Shown: in pieces, positions 34,326-46,784 of the stretch | Layout: each line of letters starts with the position of its first letter | Numbering within the stretch: the stretch's first letter is position 1 | Source of the DNA: Petrolisthes cinctipes | Taxonomy: Eukaryota > Arthropoda > Malacostraca > Decapoda > Porcellanidae | Assembly: GCA_033782935.1 (NCBI GenBank) | Contig: JAWQEG010001306.1 | Coordinates: 2,604,001-2,668,000 of the forward strand | Direction of reading: 5' to 3' | DNA: 64,000 nt | The notes under the pieces: model-generated | Seen by the model: the letters and a program-made list of their open reading frames with translations, nothing else | Told to the model about the DNA's origin: nothing | Database searches by the model: none | Translations under genes and position numbers: made by a program

Positions 34326-34803
34326 AAAATTCAGGCCCAAAACATGCTGAAAATCGATATTTTTGGTGCCCAAAGTCAATATGTGCATGTATCTTCTGTA
34401 CCCGTTTATATCTCAAATTCAGGCTCAAAACACCCGAAAATTCAATATTTTGGGGTCCCAGAAGCAATCTGTACATGCCTACTCAGTGCTAGAATATTTT
34501 CAAAATATAGGCTAAAAACATGCTAAAAATCGATCTTTTAGGTGCCAAAAAGACGATATCTGAAATTCAGTCCCAAAACACCCGAAAATTCGATATTTAG
34601 GGGTCCCAGAAACGATCTGTACATGCCTACTCCGTGTTAGAGTATTTTCAAAATACATGCTCAAAATATACTGAAAATCGATCTTTTAGGTGCACAAAAG
34701 TCGATATGTGCATGCATCTTCAGTACCCGTTTATATCTCAAATTCAGGCTCAAAACACCCGAAAATTCAATATTTTGTGGTCCCAGAAGCAATCTGTACA
34801 TGC

Positions 34804-36480
34804 CTACTCAGTGTTAAAGTATTTTCAAAATTCAGGCCCAAAACATGCTGAAAATCGATATTTTTGGTGCCCAAAGTCAATATGTGCATGTATCTTCAGT
34901 ACCAGTTTATATCTCAAATTCAGGCTCAAAACACCCGAAAATTCGATATTTTGGGGTCCCAGAAGCGATCTGTACATGCCTACTCCGTGTTAGAGTATTT
35001 TTTTTCAAAATTCAGGCCCAAAACATGCTGAAAATCGATATTTTTGGTGCCCAAAGTCAATATGTGCATGTATCTTCTGTACCCGTTTATATCTCAAATT
35101 CAGGCTCAAAACACCCGAAAATTCAATATTTTGGGGTTCCAGAAGCAATCTGTACATGCCTACTCAGTGCTAGAATATTTTCAAAATATATGCTAAAAAC
35201 ATGCTAAAAATCGATCTTTTAGGTGCCAAAAAGTCGATATCTCAAATTCAGTCCCAAAACACCCGAAAATTCTATATATAGGGGTCCCAGAAGCGATCTG
35301 TACATGCCTACTCCGTGTTAGAGTATTTTCAAAATACATGCTCAAAACATACTGAAAATCGATCTTTTAGGTTCACAAAAGTCGATATGTGCATGCATCT
35401 TCAGTACCCGTTTATATCTCAAATTCAGGCTCAAAACACCCGAAAATTCGATATTTTGGGGTCCCAGAAGCGATCTGTACATGCCTACTCCGTGTTAGAG
35501 TATTTTCAAAATTCAGGCCCAAAACATGCTGAAAATCGATATTTTTGGTGCCCAAAGTCAATATGTGCATGTATCTTCTGTACCCGTTTATATCTCAAAT
35601 TCAGGCTCAAAACACCCGAAAATTCAATATTTTGGGGTCCCAGAAACAATCTGTACAGTGCTAGAATATTTTCAAAATATATGCTAAAAACATGCTAAAA
35701 ATCGATCTTTTAGGTGCCAAAAAGTCGATATCTCAAATTCAGTCACAAAACACCCGAAAATTCGATATTTAGGGGTCCCAGAAGAGATCTGTACATGCCT
35801 ACTCAGTGTTAGAGTATTTTCAAAATACATGCTCAAAACATACTGAAAATCGATCTTTCAGGTGCACAAAAGTCGATATGTGCATGCATCTTCAGTACCC
35901 GTTTATATCTCAAATTCAGGCTCAAAACACCCTAAAATTCAATATTTTGGGGTCCCAGAAGCGATCTGTACATGCCTACTCCGTGTTAGAGTTTTTTTTT
36001 TCAAAATTCAGGCCCAAAACATGCTGAAAATCGATATTTTTGGTGCCCAAAGTCAATATGTGCATGTATCTTCTGTACCCGTTTATATCTCAAATTCAGG
36101 CTCAAAACACCCGAAAATTCAATATTTTGGGGTCCCAGAAGCAATCTGTACATGCCTACTCAGTGCTAGAATATTTTCAAAATATAGGCTAAAAACATGC
36201 TAAAAATCGATCTTTTAGGTGCCAAAAAGACGATATCTGAAATTCAGTCCCAAAACACCCGAAAATTCGATATTTAGGGGTCCCAGAAACGATCTGTACA
36301 TGCCTACTCCGTGTTAGAGTATTTTCAAAATACATGCTCAAAATATACTGAAAATCGATCTTTTAGGTGCACAAAAGTCGATATGTGCATGCATCTTCAG
36401 TACCCGTTTATATCTCAAATTCAGGCTCAAAACACCCGAAAATTCAATATTTTGTGGTCCCAGAAGCAATCTGTACATGC
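34804..36480 (+). repeat. 1677-bp duplicated unit, copy 2
   Basis: Same monomer order and same private marks as 33127-34803, shifted by 1677 bp. Few differences were noticed: TTCTATATATAGGGG near 35270, CAGAAACAATC near 35642, ACACCCTAAAATTC near 35927 and one more T in the second T-run near 35993. The next monomer at 36481 repeats GTGTTAAAGTATTTTC, the start of this copy, before switching to B2, which marks the exchange point. Confidence 0.9.
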
Positions 36481-39283
36481 CTACTCAGTGTTAAAGTATT
36501 TTCAAAATACAGGCCCAAAACATGCTGAAAATCGATATTTTAGATGCCCAAAGTCAATATGTGCATGTATCTTCTGTACCCGTTTATATCTCAAATTCAG
36601 GCTCAAAACACCCGAAAATTCAATATTTTGGGGTCCCAGAAGCGATCTGTACATGCCTACTCCGTGTTAGAGTAATTTCAAAATTCAGGCCCAAAACATG
36701 CTGAAAATCGATATTTTTGGTGCCCAAAGTCAATATGTGCATGTATCTTCTGTACCCGTTTATATCTCAAATTCAGGCTCAAAACACCCGAAAATTCAAT
36801 ATTTTGGGGTCCCAGAAGCAATTTGTACAGTGCTAGAATATTTTCAAAATATATGCTAAAAACATGCTAAAAATCGATCTTTTAAGTGCCAAAAAGTCGA
36901 TATCTCAAATTCAGTCCCAAAACACCCGAAAATTCGATATTTAGGGGTCCCAGAAGCGATCTGTACATGCCTACTCCGTGTTAGAGTATTTTCAAAATAC
37001 ATGCTCAAAACATACTGAAAATCGATCTTTTAGGTGCACAAAAGTCGATATGTGCATGCATCTTCAGTACCCGTTTATATCTCAAATTCAGGCTCAAAAC
37101 ACCCGAAAATTCAATATTTTGGGGTCCCAGAAGCAATCTGTACATGCCTACTCAGTGTTAGAGTATTTTCAAAATACAGGCCCAAAACATGCTGAAAATC
37201 GATATTTTAGATGCCCAAAGTCAATATGTGCATGTATCTTCTGTACCCGTTTATATCTCAAATTCAGGCTCAAAACACCCGAAAATTCAATATTTTGGGG
37301 TCCCAGAAGCAATCTGTACATGCCTACACAGTGCTAGATTATTTTCAAAATATAGGCTAAAAACATGCTAAAAATCGACATTTTAGGTGCCAAAACATCG
37401 ATATCTCAAATTCAGTCCCAAAACACCCGAAAATTCGATATTTAGAGGTCCGAGAAGCGATCTGTACATGCCTACTCCGTGTTAGAGTATTTTCAAAATA
37501 CATGCTTAAAACATACTGAAAATCGATCTTTTAGGTGCACAAAAGTCGATATGTGCATGCATCTTCAGTACCCGTTTATATCTCAAATTCAGGCTCAAAA
37601 CACCCGAAAATTCAATATTTTGGGGTCCCAGAAGCAATCTGTACATGCCTACTCAGTGTTAGAGTATTTTCAAAATACAGGCCCAAAACATGCTCAAAAT
37701 CGATATTTTAGATGCCCAAAGTCAATATGTGCATGTATCTTCTGTACCCGTTTATATCTCAAATTCAAGCTCAAAACACCCGAAAATTCAATATTTTGGG
37801 GTCCCAGAAGCAATCTGTACATGCCTACTCAGTGCTAGAATATTTTCAAAATATAGGCTAAAAACATGTTAAAAATCGATCTTTTAGGTGCCAAAAAGTC
37901 GATATCTCAAATTCAGTCCCAAAACACCCGAAAATTCGATATGTAGGGGTCCCAGAAGCGATCTGTACATGCCTACTCCGTGTTAGAGTATTTTCAAAAT
38001 ACACGCTCAAAACATACTGAAAATCGATCTTTTAGGTGCCCAAAAGTCGATATGTGCATGCACATTCAGTACCCGTTTATATCTCAAATTCAGGCTCAAA
38101 ACACCCGAAAATTCAATATTTTGGGGTCCCAGAAGCAATCTGTACATGCCTAGTCAGTGTTAGAGTATTTTCAAAATACAGGCCCAAAACATGCTGAAAA
38201 TCGATATTTTAGATGCCCAAAGTCAATATGTGCATGTATCTTCTGTACCCGTTTATATCTCAAATTCAGGCTCAAAACACCCGAAAATTCAATATTTTGG
38301 GGTCCCAGAAGCAATCTGTACAGTGCTAGAATATTTTCAAAATATAGGCTAAAAACATGCTAAAAATCGATCTTTTAAGTGCCAAAAAGTCGATATCTCA
38401 AATTCAGTCCCAAAACACCCGAAAATTCAATATTTAGGGGTCCCAGAAGCGATCTGTACATGCCTACTCCGTGTTACAGTATTTTCAAAATACAGGCCAA
38501 AAACATACTGAAAATTGATCTTTTAGGTGCCCAAAAGTCGATATGTGCATGCATCTTCTGTACCCGTTTATATCACAAATTCTGGCTCTAAACACCCGAA
38601 AATTCGATATTTTGGGGTCCCAGAAGCGATCTGTACATGCCTACTCCGTGTTAGAGTATTTTCAAAATACATGCTCAAAACATACTGAAAATCGATCTTT
38701 TAGGTGCCCAAAAGTCGATATGTGTATGCATCTTCTGTACCCGTTTATATCTTAAATTCAGGCTCAAAACACCCGAAAATTCAATATTTTGGGGTCCCAG
38801 AAGCAATCTGTACATGCCTACTCAGTGTTAGAGTATTTTCAAAATACAGGCCCAAAACATGCTGAAAATCGATATTTTAGATGCCCAAAGTCAATATGTG
38901 CATGTATCTTCTGTACCCGTTTATATCTCAAATTCAGGCTCAAAACACCCGAAAATTCAATATTTTGGGGTCCCAGAAGCAATCTGTACATGCCTACACA
39001 GTGCTAGAATATTTTCAAAATATAGGCTAAAAACATGCTAAAAATCGACATTTTAGGTGCCAAAAAATCGATATCTCAAATTCAGTCCCAAAACACCCGA
39101 AAATTCGATATTTAGAGGTCCCAGAAGGTATCTGTACATGCCTACTCAGTGTTAGAGTATTTTCAAAATACAGGCCCAAAACATGCTGAAAATCGATATT
39201 TTAGATGCCCAAAGTCAATATGTGCATGTATCTTCTGTACCCGTTTATATCTCAAATTCAGGCTCAAAACACCCGAAAATTCA
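36481..39283 (+). repeat. Mixed block rich in A2-B2-C trimers
   Basis: Units: B2 at 36481, B1 at 36657 (GAGTAATTTC) with a junction-deleted C, then 501-bp trimers at 36971 and 37472, a 491-bp trimer at 37973 (ACACGCTCAAAAC, CACATTCAGTACC, CTAGTCAGTG), a 678-bp tetramer A1-A2-B2-C at 38464 with GTGTTACAG and GAAAATTGATC, and a B2-C dimer at 39142. The GAAAATTGATC change recurs near 41498 and 43808. Confidence 0.82.
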
Positions 39284-41592
39284 ATATTTTGGGGTCCCAG
39301 AAGCAATCTGTACATGCCTACACAGTGCTAGATAATTTTCAAAATATTGGCTAAAAACATGCTAAAAATCGACATTTTAGGTGCCAAAAAATCGATATCT
39401 CAAATTCAGTCCCAAAACACCCGAAAATTCGATATTTAGAGGTCCCAGAAGGTATCTGTACATGCCTACTCCGTGTTAGAGTATTTTCAAAGTACAGGCC
39501 AAAAACATACTGAAAATCGATCTTTTAGGTGCTCAAAAGTCGATATGTGCATGCATCTTCAGTACCCGTTTATATCTCAAATTCAGGCTCAAAACACCCG
39601 AAAATTCAATATTTTGGGGTCCCAGAAGCATTCTGTACATGCCTACTCAGTGTTAGAGTATTTTCAAAATACAGGCCCAAAACATGCTCAAAATCGATAT
39701 TTTAGATGCCCAAAGTCAATATGTGCATGTATCTTCTGTACCCGTTTATATCTCAAATTCAGGCTCAAAACACCCGAAAATTCAATATTTTGGGGTCCCA
39801 GAAGCAATTTGTACAGTGCTAGAATATTTTCAAAATATAGGCTAAAAACATGCTAAAAATCGATCTTTTAAGTGCCAAAAAGTCGATATCTCAAATTCAG
39901 TCCCAAAAGACCCGAAAATTCGATATTTAGGGGTCCCAGAAGAGATCTGTACATGCCTACTCCGTGTTAGAGTATTTTCAAAATACATGCTCAAAACATA
40001 CTGAAAATCGATCTTTTAGGTGCACAAAAGTCGATATGTGCATGCATCTTCAGTACCCGTTTATATCTCAAATTCAGGCTCAAAACACCCGAAAATTCAA
40101 TATTTTGGGGTCCCAGAAGCAATCTGTACATGCCTACTCAGTGTTAGAGTATTTTCAAAATACAGGCCCAAGACATGCTGAAAATCGATATTTTAGATGC
40201 CCAAAGTCAATATGTGCATGTATCTTCTGTACCCGTTTATATCTCAAATTCAGGCTCAAAACACCCGAAAATTCAATATTTTGGGGTCCCAGAAGCAATC
40301 TGTACATGCCTACACAGTGCTAGATTATTTTCAAAATATAGGCTAAAAACATGCTAAAAATCGACATTTTAGGTGCCAAAAAATCGATATCTCAAATTCA
40401 GTCCCAAAACACCCGAAAATTCGATATTTAGAGGTCCCAGAAGGTATCTGTACATGCCTACTCTGTGTTAGAGTATTTTCAAAATACAGGCCAAAAACAT
40501 ACTGATAATCGATCTCTTAGGTGCCCAAAAGTCGATATGTGCTTGCATCTTCTGTACCCGTTTATATCTCAAATTCTGGCCCTAAACACCCGAAAATTCG
40601 ATATTTTGGGGTCCCAGAAGCGATCTGTACATGCCTACTCCGTGTTAGAGTATTTTCAAAATTCAGGCCCAAAACATGCTGAAAATCGATATTTTTGGTG
40701 CCCAAAGTCAATATGTGCATGTATCTTCTGTACCCGTTTATATCTCAAATTCAGGCTCAAAACACCCGAAAATTCAATATTTTGGGGTCCCAGAAGCAAT
40801 CTGTACATGCCTACTCAGTGCTAGAATATTTTCAAAATATAGGCTAAAAACATGCTAAAAATCGACATTTTAGGTGCCAAAAAATCGATATCTCAAATTC
40901 AGTCCCAAAACACCCTAAAATTCGATATGTAGGGGTCCCAGAAGCGATCTGTACATGCCTACTCCGTGTTAGAGTATTTTCAAAATACATGCTCAAAACA
41001 TCCTGAAAATCGATCTTTTAGGTGCACAAAAGTCGATATGTGCATGCATCTTCAGTACCCGTTTATATCTCAAATTCAGGCTCAAAACACCCGAAAATTC
41101 AATATTTTGGGGTCCCAGAAGCAATCTGTACATGCCTACTCAGTGTTAGAGTATATTCAAAATACAGGCCCAAAACATACTGAAAATCGATATTTTAGAT
41201 GCCCAAAGTCAATATGTGCATGTATCTTCTGTACCCGTTTATATATCAAATTCAGGCTCAAAACACCCGAAAATTCAATATTTTGGGGTCCCTGAAGCAA
41301 TCTGTACAGTGCTAGAATATTTTCAAAATATAGGCTAAAAACATGCTAAAAATCGATCTTTTAAGTGCCAAAAAGTCTATATCTTAAATTCAGTCCCAAA
41401 ACACCCGAAAATTCAATATTTAGGGGTCCCAGAAGCGATCTGTACATGCCTACTCCGTGTTAGAGTATTTTCAAAATACAGGCCAAAAACATACTGAAAA
41501 TTGATCTTTTAGGTGCCCAAAAGTCGATATGTGCATGCATCTTCTGTACCCGTTTATATCTCAAATTCTGGCCCTAAACACCCGAAAATTCG
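39284..41592 (+). repeat. 2309-bp duplicated unit, copy 1
   Basis: It runs from the end of a B2 monomer through C (39318, with TAGATAATTTTC and ATATTGGC), then trimers at 39466 (491 bp, TTCAAAGTACAGG, GTGCTCAAAAG), 39957 (501), 40458 (501, CTCTGTGTTAG, CTCTTAGG, GTGCTTGCATC) and 40959 (491, GAGTATATTC, CCCTGAAGC), and an A1 monomer at 41450 (GAAAATTGATC). All these marks return 2309 bp later. The boundary base was set where TTCAATATT and TTCGATATT stop matching. Confidence 0.9.
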
Positions 41593-43901
41593 ATATTTTG
41601 GGGTCCCAGAAGCAATCTGTACATGCCTACACAGTGCTAGATAATTTTCAAAATATTGGCTAAAAACATGCTAAAAATCGACATTTTAGGTGCCAAAAAA
41701 TCGATATCTCAAATTCAGTCCCAAAACACCCGAAAAATCGATATTTAGAGGTCCCAGAAGGTATCTGTACATGCCTACTCCGTGTTAGAGTATTTTCAAA
41801 GTACAGGCCAAAAACATACTGAAAATCGATCTTTTAGGTGCTCAAAAGTCGATATGTGCATGCATCTTCAGTACCCGTTTATATCTCAAATTCAGGCTCA
41901 AAACACCCGAAAATTCAATATTTTGGGGTCCCAGAAGCATTCTGTACATGCCTACTCAGTGTTAGAGTATTTTCAAAATACAGGCCCAAAACATGCTCAA
42001 AATCGATATTTTAGATGCCCAAAGTCAATATGTGCATGTATCTTCTGTACCCGTTTATATCTCAAATTCAGGCTCAAAACACCCGAAAATTCAATATTTT
42101 GGGGTCCCAGAAGCAATTTGTACAGTGCTAGAATATTTTCAAAATATAGGCTAAAAACATGCTAAAAATCGATCTTTTAAGTGCCAAAAAATCGATATCT
42201 CAAATTCAGTCCTAAAAGAACCGAAAATTCGATATTTAGGGGTCCCAGAAGAGATCTGTACATGCCTACTCCGTGTTAGAGTATTTTCAAAATACATGCT
42301 CAAAACATACTGAAAATCGATCTTTTAGGTGCACAAAAGTCGATATGTGCATGCATCTTCAGTACCCGTTTATATCTCAAATTCAGGCTCAAAACACCCG
42401 AAAATTCAATATTTTGGGGTCCCAGAAGCAATCTGTACATGCCTACTCAGTGTTAGAGTATTTTCAAAATACAGGCCCAAAACATGCTGAAAATCGATAT
42501 TTTAGATGCCCAAAGTCAATATGTGCATGTATCTTCTGTACCCGTTTATATCTCAAATTCAGGCTCAAAACACCCGAAAATTCAATATTTTGGGGTCCCA
42601 GAAGCAATCTGTACATGCCTACACAGTGCTAGAATATTTTCAAAATATAGGCTAAAAACATGCTAAAAATCGACATTTTAGGTGCCAAAAAATCGATATC
42701 TCAAATTCAGTCCCAAAACACCCGAAAATTCGATATTTAGAGGTCCCAGAAGGTATCTGTACATGCCTACTCTGTGTTAGAGTATTTTCAAAATACAGGC
42801 CAAAAACATACTGAAAATCGATCTCTTAGGTGCCCAAAAGTCGATATGTGCTTGCATCTTCTGTACCCGTTTATATCTCAAATTCTGGCCCTAAACACCC
42901 GAAAATTCGATATTTTGGGGTCCCAGAAGCGATCTGTACATGCCTACTCCGTGTTAGAGTATTTTCAAAATTCAGGCCCAAAACATGCTGAAAATCGATA
43001 TTTTTGGTGCCCAAAGTCAATATGTGCATGTATCTTCTGTACCCGTTTATATCTCAAATTCAGGCTCAAAACACCCGAAAATTCAATATTTTGGGGTCCC
43101 AGAAGCAATCTGTACATGCCTACTCAGTGCTAGAATATTTTCAAAATATAGGCTAAAAACATGCTAAAAATCGACATTTTAGGTGCCAAAAAATCGATAT
43201 CTCAAATTCAGTCCCAAAACACCCTAAAATTCGATATGTAGGGGTCCCAGAAGCGATCTGTACATGCCTACTCCGTGTTAGAGTATTTTCAAAATACATG
43301 CTCAAAACATACTGAAAATCGATCTTTTAGGTGCACAAAAGTCGATATGTGCATGCATCTTCAGTACCCGTTTATATCTCAAATTCAGGCTCAAAACACC
43401 CGAAAATTCAATATTTTGGGGTCCCAGAAGCAATCTGTACATGCCTACTCAGTGTTAGAGTATATTCAAAATACAGGCCCAAAACATACTGAAAATCGAT
43501 ATTTTAGATGCCCAAAGTCAATATGTGCATGTATCTTCTGTACCCGTTTATATCTCAAATTCAGGCTCAAAACACCCGAAAATTCAATATTTTGGGGTCC
43601 CTGAAGCAATCTGTACAGTGCTAGAATATTTTCAAAATATAGGCTAAAAACATGCTAAAAATCGATCTTTTAAGTGCCAAAAAGTCGATATCTCAAATTC
43701 AGTCCCAAAACACCCGAAAATTCAATATTTAGGGGTCCCAGAAGCGATCTGTACATGCCTACTCCGTGTTAGAGTATTTTCAAAATACAGGCCAAAAACA
43801 TACTGAAAATTGATCTTTTAGGTGCCCAAAAGTCGATATGTGCCTGCATCTTCTGTACCCGTTTATATCTCAAATTCTGGCCCTAAACACCCGAAAATTC
43901 G
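41593..43901 (+). repeat. 2309-bp duplicated unit, copy 2
   Basis: It starts inside an A1 monomer that continues directly into the C monomer with TAGATAATTTTC at 41627, giving an A1-C dimer at the join. Trimers follow at 41775, 42266, 42767 and 43268, then A1 at 43759. Differences from copy 1 that I noticed are few: AAAAATCGATATTTAG near 41735, CCTAAAAGAACCG near 42211, TACTGAAAATC for TACTGATAATC near 42811, and GTGCCTGCATC for GTGCATGCATC near 43842. Confidence 0.9.
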
Positions 43902-46784
43902 ATATTTTGGGGTCCCAGAAGCGATCTGTACATGCCTACTCCGTGTTAGAGTATTTTCAAAATACATGCTCAAAACATACTGAAAATCGATCTTTTAGGT
44001 GCGCAAAAGTCGATAAGTGCATGCATCTTCAGTACTCGTTTATATCTCAAATTCAGGCTCAAAACACCCGAAAATTCAATATTTTGGGGTCCCAGAAGCA
44101 ATCTGTACATGCCTACTCAGTGTTAGAGTATTTTCAAAATACAGGCATAAAACATGCTAAAAATCGATATTTTAGATGCCCAAAGTCAATATGTGCATGT
44201 ATCTTCTGTACCCGTTTATATCTCAAATTCAGGCTCAAAACACCCGAAAATTCAATATTTTGGGGTCCCAGAAGCAATCTGTACATGCCTACACAGTGCT
44301 AGAATATTTTCAAAATATAGGCTAAAAACATGCTAAAAATCGATATTTTAGGTGCCAAAAAATCGATATCTCAAATTCAGTCCCAAAACACCCGAAAATT
44401 CGATATTAAGAGATCCCAGAAGGTATCTGTACATGCCTACTCCGTGTTAGAGTATTTTCAAAATACAGGCCAAAAACATACTGAAAATCGATCTTTTAGG
44501 TGCCCAAAAGTCGATATGTGCATGCATCTTCTGTAACCGTTTATATCTCAAATTCTGGCCCTAAACACCCGAAAATTCGATATTTTGGGGTCCCAGAAGC
44601 GATCTGTACATGCCTACTCCGTGTTAGAGTATTTTCAAAATACAGGCCAAAAACATACTGAAAATTGATAATTTAGGTGCCCAAAAGTCGATATGTGCAT
44701 GCATCTTCTGTACCCGTTTATATCTCAAATTCTGGCCCTAAACACCCGAAAATTCGATATTTTGGGGTCCCAGAAGCGATCTGTACATGCCTACTCCGTG
44801 TTAGAGTATTTTCAAAATACATGCTCAAAACATACTGAAAATCGATCTTTTAGGTGCGCAAAAGTCGATATGTGCATGCATCTTCAGTACCCGTTTATAT
44901 CTCAAATTCAGGCTCAAAACACCCGAAAATTCAATATTTTGGGGTCCCAGAAGCAATCTGTACATGCCTACTCAGTGTTAGAGTATTTTCAAAATACAGG
45001 CCCAAAACATGCTAAAAATCGATATTTTAGAGGCCCAAAGTCAATATGTGCATGTATCTTCTGTACCCGTTTATATCTCAAATTCAGGCTCAAAACACCC
45101 GAAAATTCAATATTTTGGGGTCCCAAAAGCAATCTGTACATGCCTACACAGTGCTAGAATATTTTCAAAATATAGGCTAAAAACATGCTAAAAATCGATA
45201 TTTTAGGTGCCAAAAAATCGATATCTCAAATTCAGTCCCAAAACACCCGAAAATTCGATATTTAGAGGTCCCAGAAGGTATCTGTACATGCCTACTCCGT
45301 GTTAGAGTATTTTCAAAATACAGGCCAAAAACATACTGAAAATCGATCTTTTAGGTGCCCAAAAGTCGATATGAGCATGCATCTTCTGTACCCGTTTATA
45401 TCTCAAATTCTGGCCCTAAACACCCGAAAATTCGATATTTTGGGGTCCCAGAAGCGATCTGTACATGCCTACTCCGTGTTAGAGTATTTTCAAAATTCAG
45501 GCCCAAAACATGCTGAAAATCGATATTTTTGGTGCCCAAAGTCAATATGTGCATGTATCTTCTGTACCCGTTTATATCTCAAATTCAGGCTCAAAACACC
45601 CGAAAATTCAATATTTTGGGGTCCCAGAAGCAATCTGTACATGCCTACTCAGTGCTAGAATATTTTCAAAATATAGGCTAAAAACTTGCTGAAAATCGAT
45701 CTTTTAGGTGGCAAAAAGTCGATATCTCAAATTCAGTCCCAAAACAACCGAAAATTCGATATTTATGGGTCCCAGAAGCAATCTGTACATGCCTACTCCG
45801 TGTTAGAGTATTTTCAAAATACATGCTCAAAACATACTGAAAATCGATCTTTTAGGTGCACATAAGTCGATATGTGCATGCATCATCAGTACCCGTTTAT
45901 ATCTCAAATTCAGGCTCAAAACACCCGAAAATTCAATATTTTGGGGTCCCAGAAGCAATCTGTACATGCCTAGTCAGTGTTAGAGTATTTTCAAAATACA
46001 GGCCCAAAACATGCTGAAAATCGATATTTTAGATGCCCAAAGTCAATATGTGCATGTATCTTCTGTACCCGTTTATATCTCAAATTCAGGCTCAAAACAC
46101 CCGAAAATTCAATATTTTGGGGTCCCAGAAGCAATCTGTACATGCCTACACAGTGCTAGAATATTTTCAAAATATAGGCTAAAAACATGCTAAAAATCGA
46201 CATTTTAGGTGCCAAAAATTCGATATCTCAAATTCAGTTACAAAACACCCGAAAATTCGATATTTAGAGGTCCCAGAAGCGATCTGTACATGCCTACTCC
46301 GTGTTAGAGTATTTTCAAAATACATGCTTAAAACATACTGAAAATCGATCTCTTAGGTGCCCAAAAGTCGATATGTGCATGCATCTTCAGTACCCGTTTA
46401 TATCTCAAATTCAGGCTCAAAACACCCGAAAATTCGATATTTTGGGGTCCCAGAAGCAATCTGTACATGCCTACTCAGTGTTAGAGTATTTTCAAAATAC
46501 AGGCCCAAAATATGCTGAAAATCGATATTTTAGATGCCCAAAGTCAATATGTGCATGTATCTTCTGTGCCCGTTTATATCTCAAATTCAGGCTCAAAACA
46601 CCCGAAAATTCAATATTTTGGGGTCCCAGAAGCAATCTGTACAGTGCTAGAATATTTTCAAAATATTGGCTAAAAACATGCTAAAAATCGATCTTTTAAG
46701 TGCCAAAAAGTCGATATCTCAAATTCAGTCCCAAATCACCCGAAAATTCGATATTTAGGGGTCCCAGAAGCGATCTGTACATGC
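43902..46784 (+). repeat. Tetramer, pentamer and trimers with A2-B2 order
   Basis: The tetramer begun at 43759 continues with A2 at 43936 (GTGCGCAAAAG, GTCGATAAGTGC), B2 at 44113 (AGGCATAAAAC) and C at 44289. An 855-bp pentamer A1-A1-A2-B2-C starts at 44437 (44614, 44791, 44968, 45144). Then come 501-bp trimers at 45292 and 45793 and a 491-bp trimer at 46294. GTGCGCAAAAG occurs in both the tetramer and the pentamer, so one was likely copied from the other with an extra A1 gained. Confidence 0.82.

Larger units (their letters stand above)
33127..34803 (+). repeat. 1677-bp duplicated unit, copy 1
   Basis: Monomers in order: B1 at 33127, B1 with a T-run insertion at 33303 (180 bp), C at 33483, a trimer A2-B1-C with junction deletion at 33631, A2 at 34122, B1 with a T-run at 34299, C at 34479 and A2 at 34627. 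Private marks are AGTACCAGTTTATATC, TATAGGGGTCCC near 33600, TTTTAGGTTCACAAAAG near 33688, CTTTCAGGTGCAC near 34178, AAAAAGACGATATCTG near 34545 and CAAAATATACTG near 34669. All return in copy 2. Confidence 0.9.
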
